This document shows positions 49,316 through 57,742 of a stretch of 64,000 nt of DNA, one piece after another (the first letter of the stretch is position 1; every line of letters begins with the position of its first letter). This DNA comes from an uncultured Bacteriovorax sp. (GTDB taxonomy: Bacteria; Bdellovibrionota; Bacteriovoracia; Bacteriovoracales; Bacteriovoracaceae), in contig CAMLKK010000006.1 of the NCBI GenBank assembly GCA_946480715.1, positions 62,001 to 126,000 of the forward strand, read 5' to 3'. A model generated the notes under the pieces. It was given only the letters and a program-made list of their open reading frames with translations, had not been told where the DNA came from and searched no databases. A program made the position numbers and the translations under genes.

Positions 49316-49669
49316 ATGGCAGTAGTACTCGTTTTAGAAAGATCTGATAAAAAAGATGACCCGAAGGTAGAGATACCTGTTGTAAAAAAAATTGTTTTAG
49401 GTCAGTCGCCTTACTGTGATGTCACTCTCAATGATAAAATGGTTGCGAAGATGCAATGTGAAATTGAGTTTTCAAAATCAGGTCATATCGTAGTGACGAA
49501 CGTAGATCAAAAGCGCGATGTGTTTTTGAATAAATCTAAACTTAAACGTGCGGGTCTAAAACTTGATGACGTGTTGAAAATTGGTCCTTTCGTTTTAAGA
49601 ATCGATCCGACAAAACTCACACCGGAAGAATCGGCAGTGATTAATACTGAGTTTGAAGAATACGTTTAA
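49316..49669 (+). CDS. FHA-domain-like protein
   Basis: A 117-residue protein that is a single FHA-type beta-sandwich: VLGQSPYCDVTLNDKMVAKMQCEIEFS, VVTNVDQKRDVFLN, and LDDVLKIGPFVLRID. The usual phosphothreonine-binding Gly-Arg and Ser-x-x-His residues are changed to GQ and AKMQ, so phosphopeptide binding is doubtful. It lies convergent to, and overlaps by 29 bases, the CYTH-like gene. Confidence 0.65.
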   Translation: MAVVLVLERSDKKDDPKVEIPVVKKIVLGQSPYCDVTLNDKMVAKMQCEIEFSKSGHIVVTNVDQKRDVFLNKSKLKRAGLKLDDVLKIGPFVLRIDPTKLTPEESAVINTEFEEYV

Positions 49670-50420
49670 GATTTTTTAAACTCTCGGCCGTTGCATCTTT
49701 CTTTGCAGGAGCTGGGTCCTTCTCATTATAACCTTGGTCTTTAAGCCATTCTTGAAGCTGAGCGATTGTCACTTCATTTGACGCCAGCACTTTTTGTTCA
49801 GCTTCCAACTCATAGGCGACATTTCCATCTTGGTGAGTTTCACCCAACGTGAGATCTAATTGAACTGTTTTGAGTTTCACTTTGAGGGAGAGTCGCTGCT
49901 TTTTGTTGGTGTGGGTAACGAAATAATTTGATTGACCTTCGCATGGTGGACAATGAGTTCGGTTAAAAAGAATAACTCCTTTTTCATGCAGCCCATGCTG
50001 AATATTCTTTGCTGAACTTAGAGCGATGGGGTTTAAATCTTTAAGCTGATTGTTGTAAGTCTGGATTATGGACTTTAGGTGTTCAGGTCCATTTATATCT
50101 TTACGAAACGATTGTGTTTCATTGACGGAAAAAGAATCGATTTTTGTTTGCGAGATTTTTTTCTGGACCTGCCATTCAGCACCATCAGCTTTTATCATGA
50201 GTCTCATTTTAAAGTGTGGTGCTAAAACGTAGTTTTCTTTTTCATAGAGATCAAAATAAAAATCCTCGCGTGATTTTTCTTTCGCATTTAAGACGAGGAA
50301 TTTTTCTTTCAAAGTTTGATAATTGGAAATAGAAAGAGGGAGATTAAACTCCCTCTCAATTTTATCTTGGGCAAGAAGTGTTGATGAAAGTATAAAAAGC
50401 GTTATTACAAAATTTCGCAT
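49641..50420 (-). CDS. Exported CYTH-like phosphohydrolase-fold protein
   Basis: A 259-residue protein with a signal peptide (MRNFVITLFILSSTLLAQ). The mature chain shows the CYTH (triphosphate tunnel) pattern: an initial IEREFNL with Glu22 and Glu24 in the ExE place, FYFDLYEKENYVLAPHFKMRLM, GAEWQVQKK, and the late VAYELEAEQK strand with acidic residues. CYTH enzymes hydrolyse inorganic tripolyphosphate, thiamine triphosphate or make cAMP, and are normally cytoplasmic; an exported one is unusual. CPPC occurs in the middle (HCPPCEG). It follows the ART-like lipoprotein gene by 9 bases, so the two are an operon. Confidence 0.6.
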   Translation of the reverse strand: MRNFVITLFILSSTLLAQDKIEREFNLPLSISNYQTLKEKFLVLNAKEKSREDFYFDLYEKENYVLAPHFKMRLMIKADGAEWQVQKKISQTKIDSFSVNETQSFRKDINGPEHLKSIIQTYNNQLKDLNPIALSSAKNIQHGLHEKGVILFNRTHCPPCEGQSNYFVTHTNKKQRLSLKVKLKTVQLDLTLGETHQDGNVAYELEAEQKVLASNEVTIAQLQEWLKDQGYNEKDPAPAKKDATAESLKNLKRILQTQY

Positions 50421-50429
50421 GTACTGAAA

Positions 50430-51959
50430 TTACCAGAAGAGCTGGATAATGTCTGTACATTGCATGTTCGCATCAGGAGTCATCTTTTTTGCAACCTGGG
50501 ACGCGTCTTTACCGAGCACATGTTTAAAAAAGTCCGATCCATACTTTACTTGGTAAGGTTCTTTCACAGGTTCAAAATACTTTTTAGAGTTTTCCTGAAT
50601 CTTTTTGAACAGGGCATCTCCTTTTCCTTTTCCATATTTTTCTTCTAAATTTTGAATGGCAAATTTATGGAGTGTATCTTCTGAATTTGGAAATTCTGCA
50701 TGTTCAGTAGCATCGTAAACGGCACCTAACTCATCAGGGAAGGTAATAAGGGGAAGAAGGAACTCAACTTCACCAGCTAACCCCGAAGTATTGTAGGTAA
50801 GTGATCTGGGGTCTAAAAAGAAAACTGTTTTACGGTTGTATCCAAAATTGTGAGCAATGGCGTAGCGTGGAGAAAAAGACATGAATGGACTTCCGACAGG
50901 ATCACCTGCGTGAACGGCGAACATTGTACTGATTCGCGCTGCTCGTGTGTAAGTGCTGTCACCACCATTAGTAGCAATCGTTTTTTCATACATGGCCGTC
51001 AATGAACGGAGGCGACGGTTATATGATCCTTGGTTTTTAGTGAGGATCGTCGACATCAAAAATATCTTATGTTCTTTAAGCGCTTTATCTTTTGAGAGCT
51101 CTACGCCGTCAACGATGCTCGTATTGATCAAGTCATCCTGAATACCACGATAAATCATGATTCTCTTATCCATCGGAAGAGGGTTCACCATGATGTCTAA
51201 TTGTGTTTCCCAATATTTTTTTTCAAAAGGGGGCATTTGCTCCCATGGAAGATAAGTACGAAGAAGTTCAGCAACACCTTTTCTGTCGTTTTTAGCTACT
51301 AAAGTTTTGAACTGCTTGTCTTCAGTGGCCTTATCAAGTTTATCAATGATCGCCTTACGTTGTTCGATTTTAACTTTACGAGATTTAGCTTCAGCTTTTT
51401 CGGTCTTCTCGAATTCTTTTACCTTCTCTTCCCAATAGACTAATTGGTCTTTGAGTTCTGGAGCTGGTTCACCATAATAGGCACCTTCCATTGAGAATTT
51501 GATGTTATCTCTTCTTAACTTAGCAAGGACTGACATTGAAGTGATGTCACCTTGTTTGGCATTGTAGAGAAGTTCGGGCAGAGAATATTTAGTATTAAAT
51601 GATGTTCGTGATGTGTACGTTAAAAAATTGGTCAATTCCGTATGGACTGTTTTGGAAACCTTTTCGTCACTGTGTGTGACAATTATTTTGTATTCGTTGA
51701 GGTTAACTTCCAGGTCGAATTTCAATTCAACATTGGCCGGCAGTTTTTCTTTTTTAAAATCAACTTTATAAAATTCTGTATGTTGAAGTCCGGTGTTTTT
51801 TAATAAAACTTCAGTTTCACTTGTTCCTTTTTCAAATGTAAGCAGTTCTTCGTAAGAAAGAGGCGGCTCACTGTTAGCGATATTTCTCTCGATACCAAGC
51901 GGAGAAGTACAGCTCGACAGTAACGAGAATGAAAGGAGGAAAACGAACAACTTTTTCAC
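50430..51959 (-). CDS. Lipoprotein with ADP-ribosyltransferase (R-S-ExE) residues
   Basis: A 509-residue lipoprotein (signal MKKLFVFLLSFSLLSSC, lipid on Cys17). After a helical middle, residues 265-405 show the sequence order of R-S-E type ADP-ribosyltransferases: RIMIYRGIQ with Arg271, MSFSPRYAIAHNFG with Ser361/Ser363 in the STS place, and AGEVEFLLP with Glu397 and Glu399 in the ExE place. In the family these bind and activate NAD to modify a protein. The identity rests on residue order, seen by eye. A membrane anchor is uncommon for an ART toxin; it may act on the cell's own envelope or on a neighbour. An operon with the CYTH-like gene. Confidence 0.6.
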   Translation of the reverse strand: MKKLFVFLLSFSLLSSCTSPLGIERNIANSEPPLSYEELLTFEKGTSETEVLLKNTGLQHTEFYKVDFKKEKLPANVELKFDLEVNLNEYKIIVTHSDEKVSKTVHTELTNFLTYTSRTSFNTKYSLPELLYNAKQGDITSMSVLAKLRRDNIKFSMEGAYYGEPAPELKDQLVYWEEKVKEFEKTEKAEAKSRKVKIEQRKAIIDKLDKATEDKQFKTLVAKNDRKGVAELLRTYLPWEQMPPFEKKYWETQLDIMVNPLPMDKRIMIYRGIQDDLINTSIVDGVELSKDKALKEHKIFLMSTILTKNQGSYNRRLRSLTAMYEKTIATNGGDSTYTRAARISTMFAVHAGDPVGSPFMSFSPRYAIAHNFGYNRKTVFFLDPRSLTYNTSGLAGEVEFLLPLITFPDELGAVYDATEHAEFPNSEDTLHKFAIQNLEEKYGKGKGDALFKKIQENSKKYFEPVKEPYQVKYGSDFFKHVLGKDASQVAKKMTPDANMQCTDIIQLFW

Positions 51960-52045
51960 GTTAAAAACTCCGGTGAAAGAAAACCTAGTATTTTGATCGG
52001 ATGATTTGGGTGAAAAGTTTAATGTGGCAAAAGTTTGGACACTTT

Positions 52046-52072
52046 AAACAAAAAGGCCCGCAGAAGCGGGCC
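52046..52072 (-). terminator. Intrinsic terminator after htpG
   Basis: On the minus strand, GGCCCGC and GCGGGCC pair over 4 bases (52055-52072) and are followed by TTTTTGTTT, 17 bases after the htpG stop. Confidence 0.85.
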
Positions 52073-52088
52073 CATCATTGTCTAAATT

Positions 52089-54002
52089 TTAGAGAGCAAG
52101 GTTAGTGAGTTCTTGCATCAGCTCTTGAGTGCGGCTGACGAAAGCTTCGCGGTCTTCATGTTTAAGTCCTTCGCTTGAAATGTGAGCAAGGTCTTCTACG
52201 TGGTGACAGATTTTTTTCACTAGAGCTTCGTTCGTTCCTTTTTCGTGAAGTTTAAGCGCGTTTTGAATGATCGGACTTCCTGGGTTGATGACCAAAGTTT
52301 TCTTCACTGGGAACATTGATTCGTTCCCCATGTTTTTTGCCATTTGGTGCATACGTTTCATTTGTTCATCAACTTTGAAGTAAGCAGGAGATTTCGAGTT
52401 TTTGATTTTCACGATCTCGATATCTTTTAAGCCGCCGTGGTTAAGAGAGTCAGCGTCTTCTTCTTCCTCAGTTTTTCCTTCCGTTTTTCCAATCAACACG
52501 TTCGTGAAGAGATCCTTCACTTTTACATCTGAGTCTGTAGTCGCTTCCTGATCAAGGAGAGTTGCAATTTCAGAATCAACAGACACAAATTTATAAGCGT
52601 GTTCACCAAGTTTCGTGAATTCTACGTGCTGAGTGAAATGCGGATCGATGTATGATTCTGTTTCAATCGCGTGAAGGCCTGAAGCAAGAAGTTCTTTTCT
52701 AAGAGCGTAGTCCGATTTCCCTTTTTCGAAGTACAGAACTTTTCCTTCCATCTTCGTTTTGAAGTTTTCCGGAATTGATTCACGGTATTCATTTAATGTG
52801 ACGAATTTTCCTTCTGAGTTTCTGAAGACAACATAGTCTCTCATCATCTCATCGAACTTCGTATCAGAGATAGCTCCGTACTTGATGAAGAGTGAAATAT
52901 CATCCCAGATTTGTTCATAACGAGCGCGATCGTTATTGAATAGTTTCTTTAAGCTCTCAGCGACTTTTTTGATAACGTAGTTTGAAATTTTCTTTACGTT
53001 CGGATCACCTTGAAGTGAAGAGCGAGAAACGTTCAGTGGAATGTCGCTTGAATCAATTGATCCTTTTAGGAGCGACAAGAATTCCGGAACGATATCTTTT
53101 ACATTGTTCGAAACAAAAACTTGTTTGTTATAAAGTCTGATGTTCGATTCATTGAAAGGTTTGTTTGGATTTAATTTTGGGAAGAAGAGAACCCCATCAA
53201 GTGTGAATGGGTGATCAACTCTTAAATGAATCCAGAAAAGCGGATCTCCGTCCATTGGGAATTGTTTACGGTAGAATTCTTTGTAGTCTTCATCCTTTAA
53301 TTCTGACGGATCTTTTTTCCAGATTGGTTGAGTGTCGTTTACCACTCCAGGATGAGCGCTCTCTTCTTTCGCTTCAGCATCACGAACTGTGATTTCATAC
53401 GGCATGAAATCGCAGAATTTTTTCAGAGTAGAAGAGACTTTCCAGGCGCTCAGAAATTCTTCTGATTCTGGATTAATATGCAGGGTGATTTTTGTTCCTA
53501 CTTCTGATTTTGTGCTGTCTTCAAATACGTAATCAGTTTCGCCTTCGCAAATCCATTTTGTTGGTTTTGCACCTTCATTCATTGAAAGAGATTCGACTTC
53601 AACCTTTGTTGAAACCATAAAAGCTGAATAAAAACCAAGACCGAATTTACCAATAATATCCGTGTTCGGAGTATTGCCTTGGTCTTTCATTTTTTTAACG
53701 AATTCTTCCGCACCCGAGAAAGCTAGTTGAGCGATATACTTTTCAACTTCCGCTTCGGTCATCCCTAAACCATTATCTTCAAGCACGATTGTTTTATTTG
53801 GTTTATCGACAGTCACAGTGATTTTTCCTGTCGGGATTTCCTGGTTCATCGTGCGCGCTAGTGTCGCTCTTTTCGTGATCGCATCTGTTGCGTTGGCGAC
53901 TAATTCGCGCAGGAAGATATCATGTTCTGAATAAAGCCATTTTTTAATGATCGGAAAAATATCTCCGGTGTTAACGCTAATCGTTCCTTTGCGTGATGTC
54001 AT
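52089..54002 (-). CDS. htpG: Chaperone HtpG (Hsp90)
   Basis: A 637-residue dimeric chaperone of the cytoplasm. The ATP-binding GHKL domain shows ELVANATDAITKR, LEDNGLGMTEAEV and IGKFGLGFYSAFMV; the middle and C-terminal regions match in order and length (IPLNVSRSSLQGDPNVKKIS). The catalytic middle-domain Arg lies in NVSRSSLQ. It helps fold signalling proteins during stress. Single gene with a strong terminator. Confidence 0.95.
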   Translation of the reverse strand: MTSRKGTISVNTGDIFPIIKKWLYSEHDIFLRELVANATDAITKRATLARTMNQEIPTGKITVTVDKPNKTIVLEDNGLGMTEAEVEKYIAQLAFSGAEEFVKKMKDQGNTPNTDIIGKFGLGFYSAFMVSTKVEVESLSMNEGAKPTKWICEGETDYVFEDSTKSEVGTKITLHINPESEEFLSAWKVSSTLKKFCDFMPYEITVRDAEAKEESAHPGVVNDTQPIWKKDPSELKDEDYKEFYRKQFPMDGDPLFWIHLRVDHPFTLDGVLFFPKLNPNKPFNESNIRLYNKQVFVSNNVKDIVPEFLSLLKGSIDSSDIPLNVSRSSLQGDPNVKKISNYVIKKVAESLKKLFNNDRARYEQIWDDISLFIKYGAISDTKFDEMMRDYVVFRNSEGKFVTLNEYRESIPENFKTKMEGKVLYFEKGKSDYALRKELLASGLHAIETESYIDPHFTQHVEFTKLGEHAYKFVSVDSEIATLLDQEATTDSDVKVKDLFTNVLIGKTEGKTEEEEDADSLNHGGLKDIEIVKIKNSKSPAYFKVDEQMKRMHQMAKNMGNESMFPVKKTLVINPGSPIIQNALKLHEKGTNEALVKKICHHVEDLAHISSEGLKHEDREAFVSRTQELMQELTNLAL

Positions 54003-54089
54003 GATTGCAATCTCCTCTTTGGTTCCTTAAACTATCTTAAAACTGTTAGACGAATACAACATGGTATCAAAGAGAGTAGAGTCAAGGTT

Positions 54090-54632
54090 ATGACCCAAAA
54101 AAATTATGAAACTGCCCAAGCGCCTCAGGATGTTATTATAATCACAACAGGCGGAACGATTGAAAAAACCTACGATGAGTTTGACGGCTCGCTAGAAAAC
54201 CGGGGAACGTCGATTAAAAACCGCATTCTCTCGAAACTTCGCTTACCATATACGAATATTCTGGTTCATCCGCTTCTTTCCAAAGATTCACTTTATATGG
54301 ACGACACTGATCGCGATCTCATTTGTAAAACTGTTCAAGAAGAGCTCACCAAAAATGCTCCGATTGTTATTTTACATGGCACGGACACGATGGCGCTTTC
54401 GGCGAAATATTGTTTCGATCGTATCTCATCAATCAACGTACCGGTGGTCTTCACTGGAGCTATGATTCCGATGGGATTTGATGATACAGATGCAACTCAA
54501 AATGTAACGGAAGCATTATTAGCAGCAAAACTTCTCGTTCCAGGATTTTATATTTCGTTTCATAATCAGATTTTTAAAGTTCCGCATGTTCAAAAAAATA
54601 AATCGAAACGCACATTCGAGTCGCTTCCATGA
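54090..54632 (+). CDS. Short asparaginase-domain protein
   Basis: A 180-residue protein holding only the N-terminal domain of bacterial L-asparaginases: VIIITTGGTIEKTY with the catalytic Thr, and VILHGTDTMALSA with the Thr-Asp pair. Complete asparaginases are about 330 residues; the C-terminal domain, with part of the inter-subunit active site, is absent, and the next gene overlaps by 4 bases, so the shortness is real. Short forms of this kind do occur elsewhere. Whether it is active is unclear. Confidence 0.7.
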   Translation: MTQKNYETAQAPQDVIIITTGGTIEKTYDEFDGSLENRGTSIKNRILSKLRLPYTNILVHPLLSKDSLYMDDTDRDLICKTVQEELTKNAPIVILHGTDTMALSAKYCFDRISSINVPVVFTGAMIPMGFDDTDATQNVTEALLAAKLLVPGFYISFHNQIFKVPHVQKNKSKRTFESLP

Positions 54633-55273
54633 AATCAAAAGATGTTCTGATTCATTGCTGGAAGCAATCGACGAGTGATTATCAAATTCATAAAAAGGTT
54701 TATCGCAAAACTTTTTTATGTCTTATTGCTCTTGAGATTTTTAGCGCGTTTCCCTGGGAAATGGTGACTGGTGAATCAAACAGTGGATGGGAAATTGCGG
54801 CCAATATTTTTATCGCTATTCTTAGCATTGTTGTTTCTGTAGAGATCATCAATATTTTTAGAAGCATTCAAACGAATCGTCCCAAAGAAAGTTTGCTTTA
54901 TACGTTTCCTACGTTTTTTGTCTACACACTTTACTATACCTTGATTCTTGGACTTGGAATTCTGTGTTTTGTGATTCCCGGAATTCTCGCTTTCATATTT
55001 TTAAGTCTTGCTCCACTAGCTTCGATCATGTCACCAGAGGAGCCAGCTTTCAAAAAAAGTATTGCACTTGTAAAAAAGAAAGTGGGCGTAGTTGTTCTTG
55101 CAGGATTAATCACACTGGCACTTGAGTTCATTCCTCTTGCAGCTGATTTAATTCCATTCATTGATGTTCGCCTTCTCATTCAAGTAGGGCTTGCTGTTCC
55201 GATCGCCTGGGTTACATTGATAACAACTCAAACATTGGTGCGGATTTATTTATTTCTGGAACCCCATAAATAA
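54629..55273 (+). CDS. Polytopic membrane protein of unknown function
   Basis: A 214-residue protein with about five hydrophobic helices, including the ILGLGILCFVIPGILAFIFL stretch that resembles DUF975-like integral membrane proteins (glycerophosphoryl-type YciC-like). It overlaps the asparaginase-domain gene by 4 bases (ATGA). Role unknown. Confidence 0.55.
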   Translation: MKSKDVLIHCWKQSTSDYQIHKKVYRKTFLCLIALEIFSAFPWEMVTGESNSGWEIAANIFIAILSIVVSVEIINIFRSIQTNRPKESLLYTFPTFFVYTLYYTLILGLGILCFVIPGILAFIFLSLAPLASIMSPEEPAFKKSIALVKKKVGVVVLAGLITLALEFIPLAADLIPFIDVRLLIQVGLAVPIAWVTLITTQTLVRIYLFLEPHK

Positions 55274-55462
55274 GAAGTCCAAAAGAGTCGGGTAGTGCCC
55301 ACTCAAGGACTCACTTTTTTCATTGGGTGAGACTAGGAAAGAGGTCACAAAAGGCCTGTAAACCCCTGAAAGAGCTCTCAATTGTCATCATCGTTCCAAC
55401 TAATTTTCAGGACCTAAGCTTTTAAAATTAAAATAATACTTAGGAATACCGAGAAGGGTGCA

Positions 55463-57271
55463 GTGATGACTGTGAAAAAGACTCCACATATTTTGGCCCC
55501 TCTAATGCTCTTGCTGGCATTGCTGGTTTCTTCGTCTTGTATCGAAAATCAAGGTCTGCGCGCAAAATCACTTAAGTCAGCGACGAATTTAACGGGTTCA
55601 GGTTCAACAGGAAATAATGCTGTTCCTGATACGACGACAACTGATCCGTCTACCGTCATGACTCAAAAAGTAGAACTCACTCACTTAGTTGATCCATTCG
55701 ACGGAACTTACAAAAAGAAAGTTACGATTCCAAAAAACTTCAAAGGTAATCTCTACATTGCCGGACTTAACGTAGCAGCTCTTCAAGATAAAATTATTCG
55801 CGTGCGTTTTAATTTTGGTCTTGATCGTCAGTCGGTTCCTTTTACAGCAACAGTTGCTCGTGCACCTGGGATCATTCCTAAAACAGATATTCAAGTTCTT
55901 GTTGTTGATATGAATAGCAAGCCGCTTTCTAAAATGAGTTTGGGATACAATCTTTTTGACTATAACGATTACGATGCTGATCCTACGAAAGAGCCAGTCA
56001 CGAATCCTCGTGATGGAGGTCTTTACTGTCGCGGTCTTCAGCTTGAAGACGATCCAACATTTCCAGCGACATCTTCGTCATGTACGACAGCTACTGACAA
56101 ATGTCTTTATACGTACGCTAAAATTACAGACACAACTCTTTACAACAATACAACGGGAATCGCGAACATTCCGACTCGTCCTCAAATCTGGACGGAGACA
56201 TCGGGAGAGCGTACTCCAAGCATAACGGCCGCAAGTACAACAATGTGTCTTCCTGATCACGAAGATGTTATAGGCTTCAACGATTTATTCGGAAGACCGC
56301 TTACAGATGGCCTTAACTACAATGATTTAGTTTTAGGCTCTCGCTATCGTGGACCATATCGCGCGATCAATACAGCTGGTTGGAAAATAAAAGGTGATGC
56401 TCTCTTTAATACGACATATGGTCTCTTTAAAGTTCGCAATGCGAGCGATCCTTTTACTGGTTATCAATCATTCTTGTTCCCGCGCGCAGGAGCTTTAGCT
56501 CTTGGCCAGGGTGTAAATTATCTCGGATCTACTGATCGTTTTGGCGTTCGCGGAACAATGACAAGTGATTCAACAGGAACGACAAAATACGTTGATGGTT
56601 GTAATCACCGCGTACTTAACTACAACACTGTGACGAGCGAAAACATCGGTTCATGTAACGTTAACTCTTCGATTGAAGTCTACTACGAAAAAGACGGTAA
56701 AGAGATTAACATCACTACTGATAAAACAATCAAGCTTCAAGTTATTCGTCCAAGTCAAACAGACTTCGAAGGAAAAGAAGTTTTAAGTTCAGCTTTCAAA
56801 AGTTGTGAAAATTCTTCTTCATGTGGATCGAGTGAATGTTGTTTTAACAATCGTTGTTGGTCAAAAGATCTCGTGAGCCAATGTGTGGATCAACTTCCAG
56901 TTATTGGTAACCAGGAAGTAGGTACGGCCTGTACATCTGATTTAGAGTGTTCAAGTTTATGTTGTAATTCTTCAACCGGAACGTGCGCACCTCATAATCC
57001 AAACGGTGCAGCTCCAGCTTATTGTGGAAAAACATCAGGACAAAGATGTGTGGCCAAAGAATTCTGTCAGCCACAAGTTATTCCTATTTGTAAAAAAGTT
57101 AAAATTCTTCCAGTTCCAACTGATGGAAGACCGCCTTGTACAATCCGTTGTACACCGACTGAAACATACGGTGACTGTAAGGCCGGATATTGCACGCCAC
57201 CAATTGCGCCGACTCCACCAGTTCTGGATCCAACTGATCCAAATACATGTAATGGAATGGTTGACCCTTAA
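55463..57271 (+). CDS. Large cysteine-rich lipoprotein
   Basis: A 602-residue lipoprotein (signal ending LLVSSSCIEN, lipid on Cys26). The first 420 residues are beta-rich with many Asn/Asp, for example LVDPFDGTYKKKV and YNLFDYNDYDAD. The last 160 residues hold about 25 cysteines in knottin-like units: CGSSECCFNNRC, CTSDLECSSLCC, and CQPQVIPICKK. Such disulfide-rich ends occur on secreted adhesion or protease-binding proteins. No function can be named. It starts 11 bases after a weak GAAGGG site and stands alone. Confidence 0.65.
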   Translation: MMTVKKTPHILAPLMLLLALLVSSSCIENQGLRAKSLKSATNLTGSGSTGNNAVPDTTTTDPSTVMTQKVELTHLVDPFDGTYKKKVTIPKNFKGNLYIAGLNVAALQDKIIRVRFNFGLDRQSVPFTATVARAPGIIPKTDIQVLVVDMNSKPLSKMSLGYNLFDYNDYDADPTKEPVTNPRDGGLYCRGLQLEDDPTFPATSSSCTTATDKCLYTYAKITDTTLYNNTTGIANIPTRPQIWTETSGERTPSITAASTTMCLPDHEDVIGFNDLFGRPLTDGLNYNDLVLGSRYRGPYRAINTAGWKIKGDALFNTTYGLFKVRNASDPFTGYQSFLFPRAGALALGQGVNYLGSTDRFGVRGTMTSDSTGTTKYVDGCNHRVLNYNTVTSENIGSCNVNSSIEVYYEKDGKEINITTDKTIKLQVIRPSQTDFEGKEVLSSAFKSCENSSSCGSSECCFNNRCWSKDLVSQCVDQLPVIGNQEVGTACTSDLECSSLCCNSSTGTCAPHNPNGAAPAYCGKTSGQRCVAKEFCQPQVIPICKKVKILPVPTDGRPPCTIRCTPTETYGDCKAGYCTPPIAPTPPVLDPTDPNTCNGMVDP

Positions 57272-57328
57272 TCCATAATCTTTCACAATAGTCGTGGAAA
57301 ATGAAAATGCGATAAGGAAATCAGCGTT

Positions 57329-57742
57329 ATGTTCAATAAAGATTGTTATCTTGACCACGTGGCCATTGCCGTAAAAAACCTCGATCAAGCTCAAAAAATT
57401 TGGGAAGACTTAGGTCTAAAATTTAATGATCATCGTGAAGATGTTCCCTCACAAAACGTGACGACAGCTTTCGCTCACATTGATGAGCATGCTCACATCG
57501 AACTTCTTTGTCCGATTAACGAACAAGGGCCGATTCAGAAATTTATCGAAACAAAAGGTGAAGGTATTCACCACATGAGTTTTAAAGTTCCTGATGTTCG
57601 CAAAAAATGTGATGAACTAAAAAGCATGGGCTACAAACTTATTTATGAAACACCAGTACCTGGTGCAAATAACTGTCTCGTTAATTTTATCCATCCAAAA
57701 TCTATGGGTGGTGTTTTAGTTGAAATTTCGGAGTCAATGTAA
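57329..57742 (+). CDS. mce: Methylmalonyl-CoA epimerase (VOC family)
   Basis: A 137-residue VOC-fold enzyme that swaps (R)- and (S)-methylmalonyl-CoA on the path from propionyl-CoA to succinyl-CoA. The metal ligands appear in LDHVAIAV (His), GEGIHHMSF (His) and GVLVEI (Glu). Single short domain pair, as in Mce of Propionibacterium. It overlaps the rhomboid-like gene by one base (TAATG). The mutase partners are not in the window. Confidence 0.85.
   Translation: MFNKDCYLDHVAIAVKNLDQAQKIWEDLGLKFNDHREDVPSQNVTTAFAHIDEHAHIELLCPINEQGPIQKFIETKGEGIHHMSFKVPDVRKKCDELKSMGYKLIYETPVPGANNCLVNFIHPKSMGGVLVEISESM

Noticed and set aside
57035..57394. 119-codon minus-strand ORF over the cysteine-rich lipoprotein end
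   Set aside because: An antisense shadow of Cys codons; no ribosome site and no homology that I can see.
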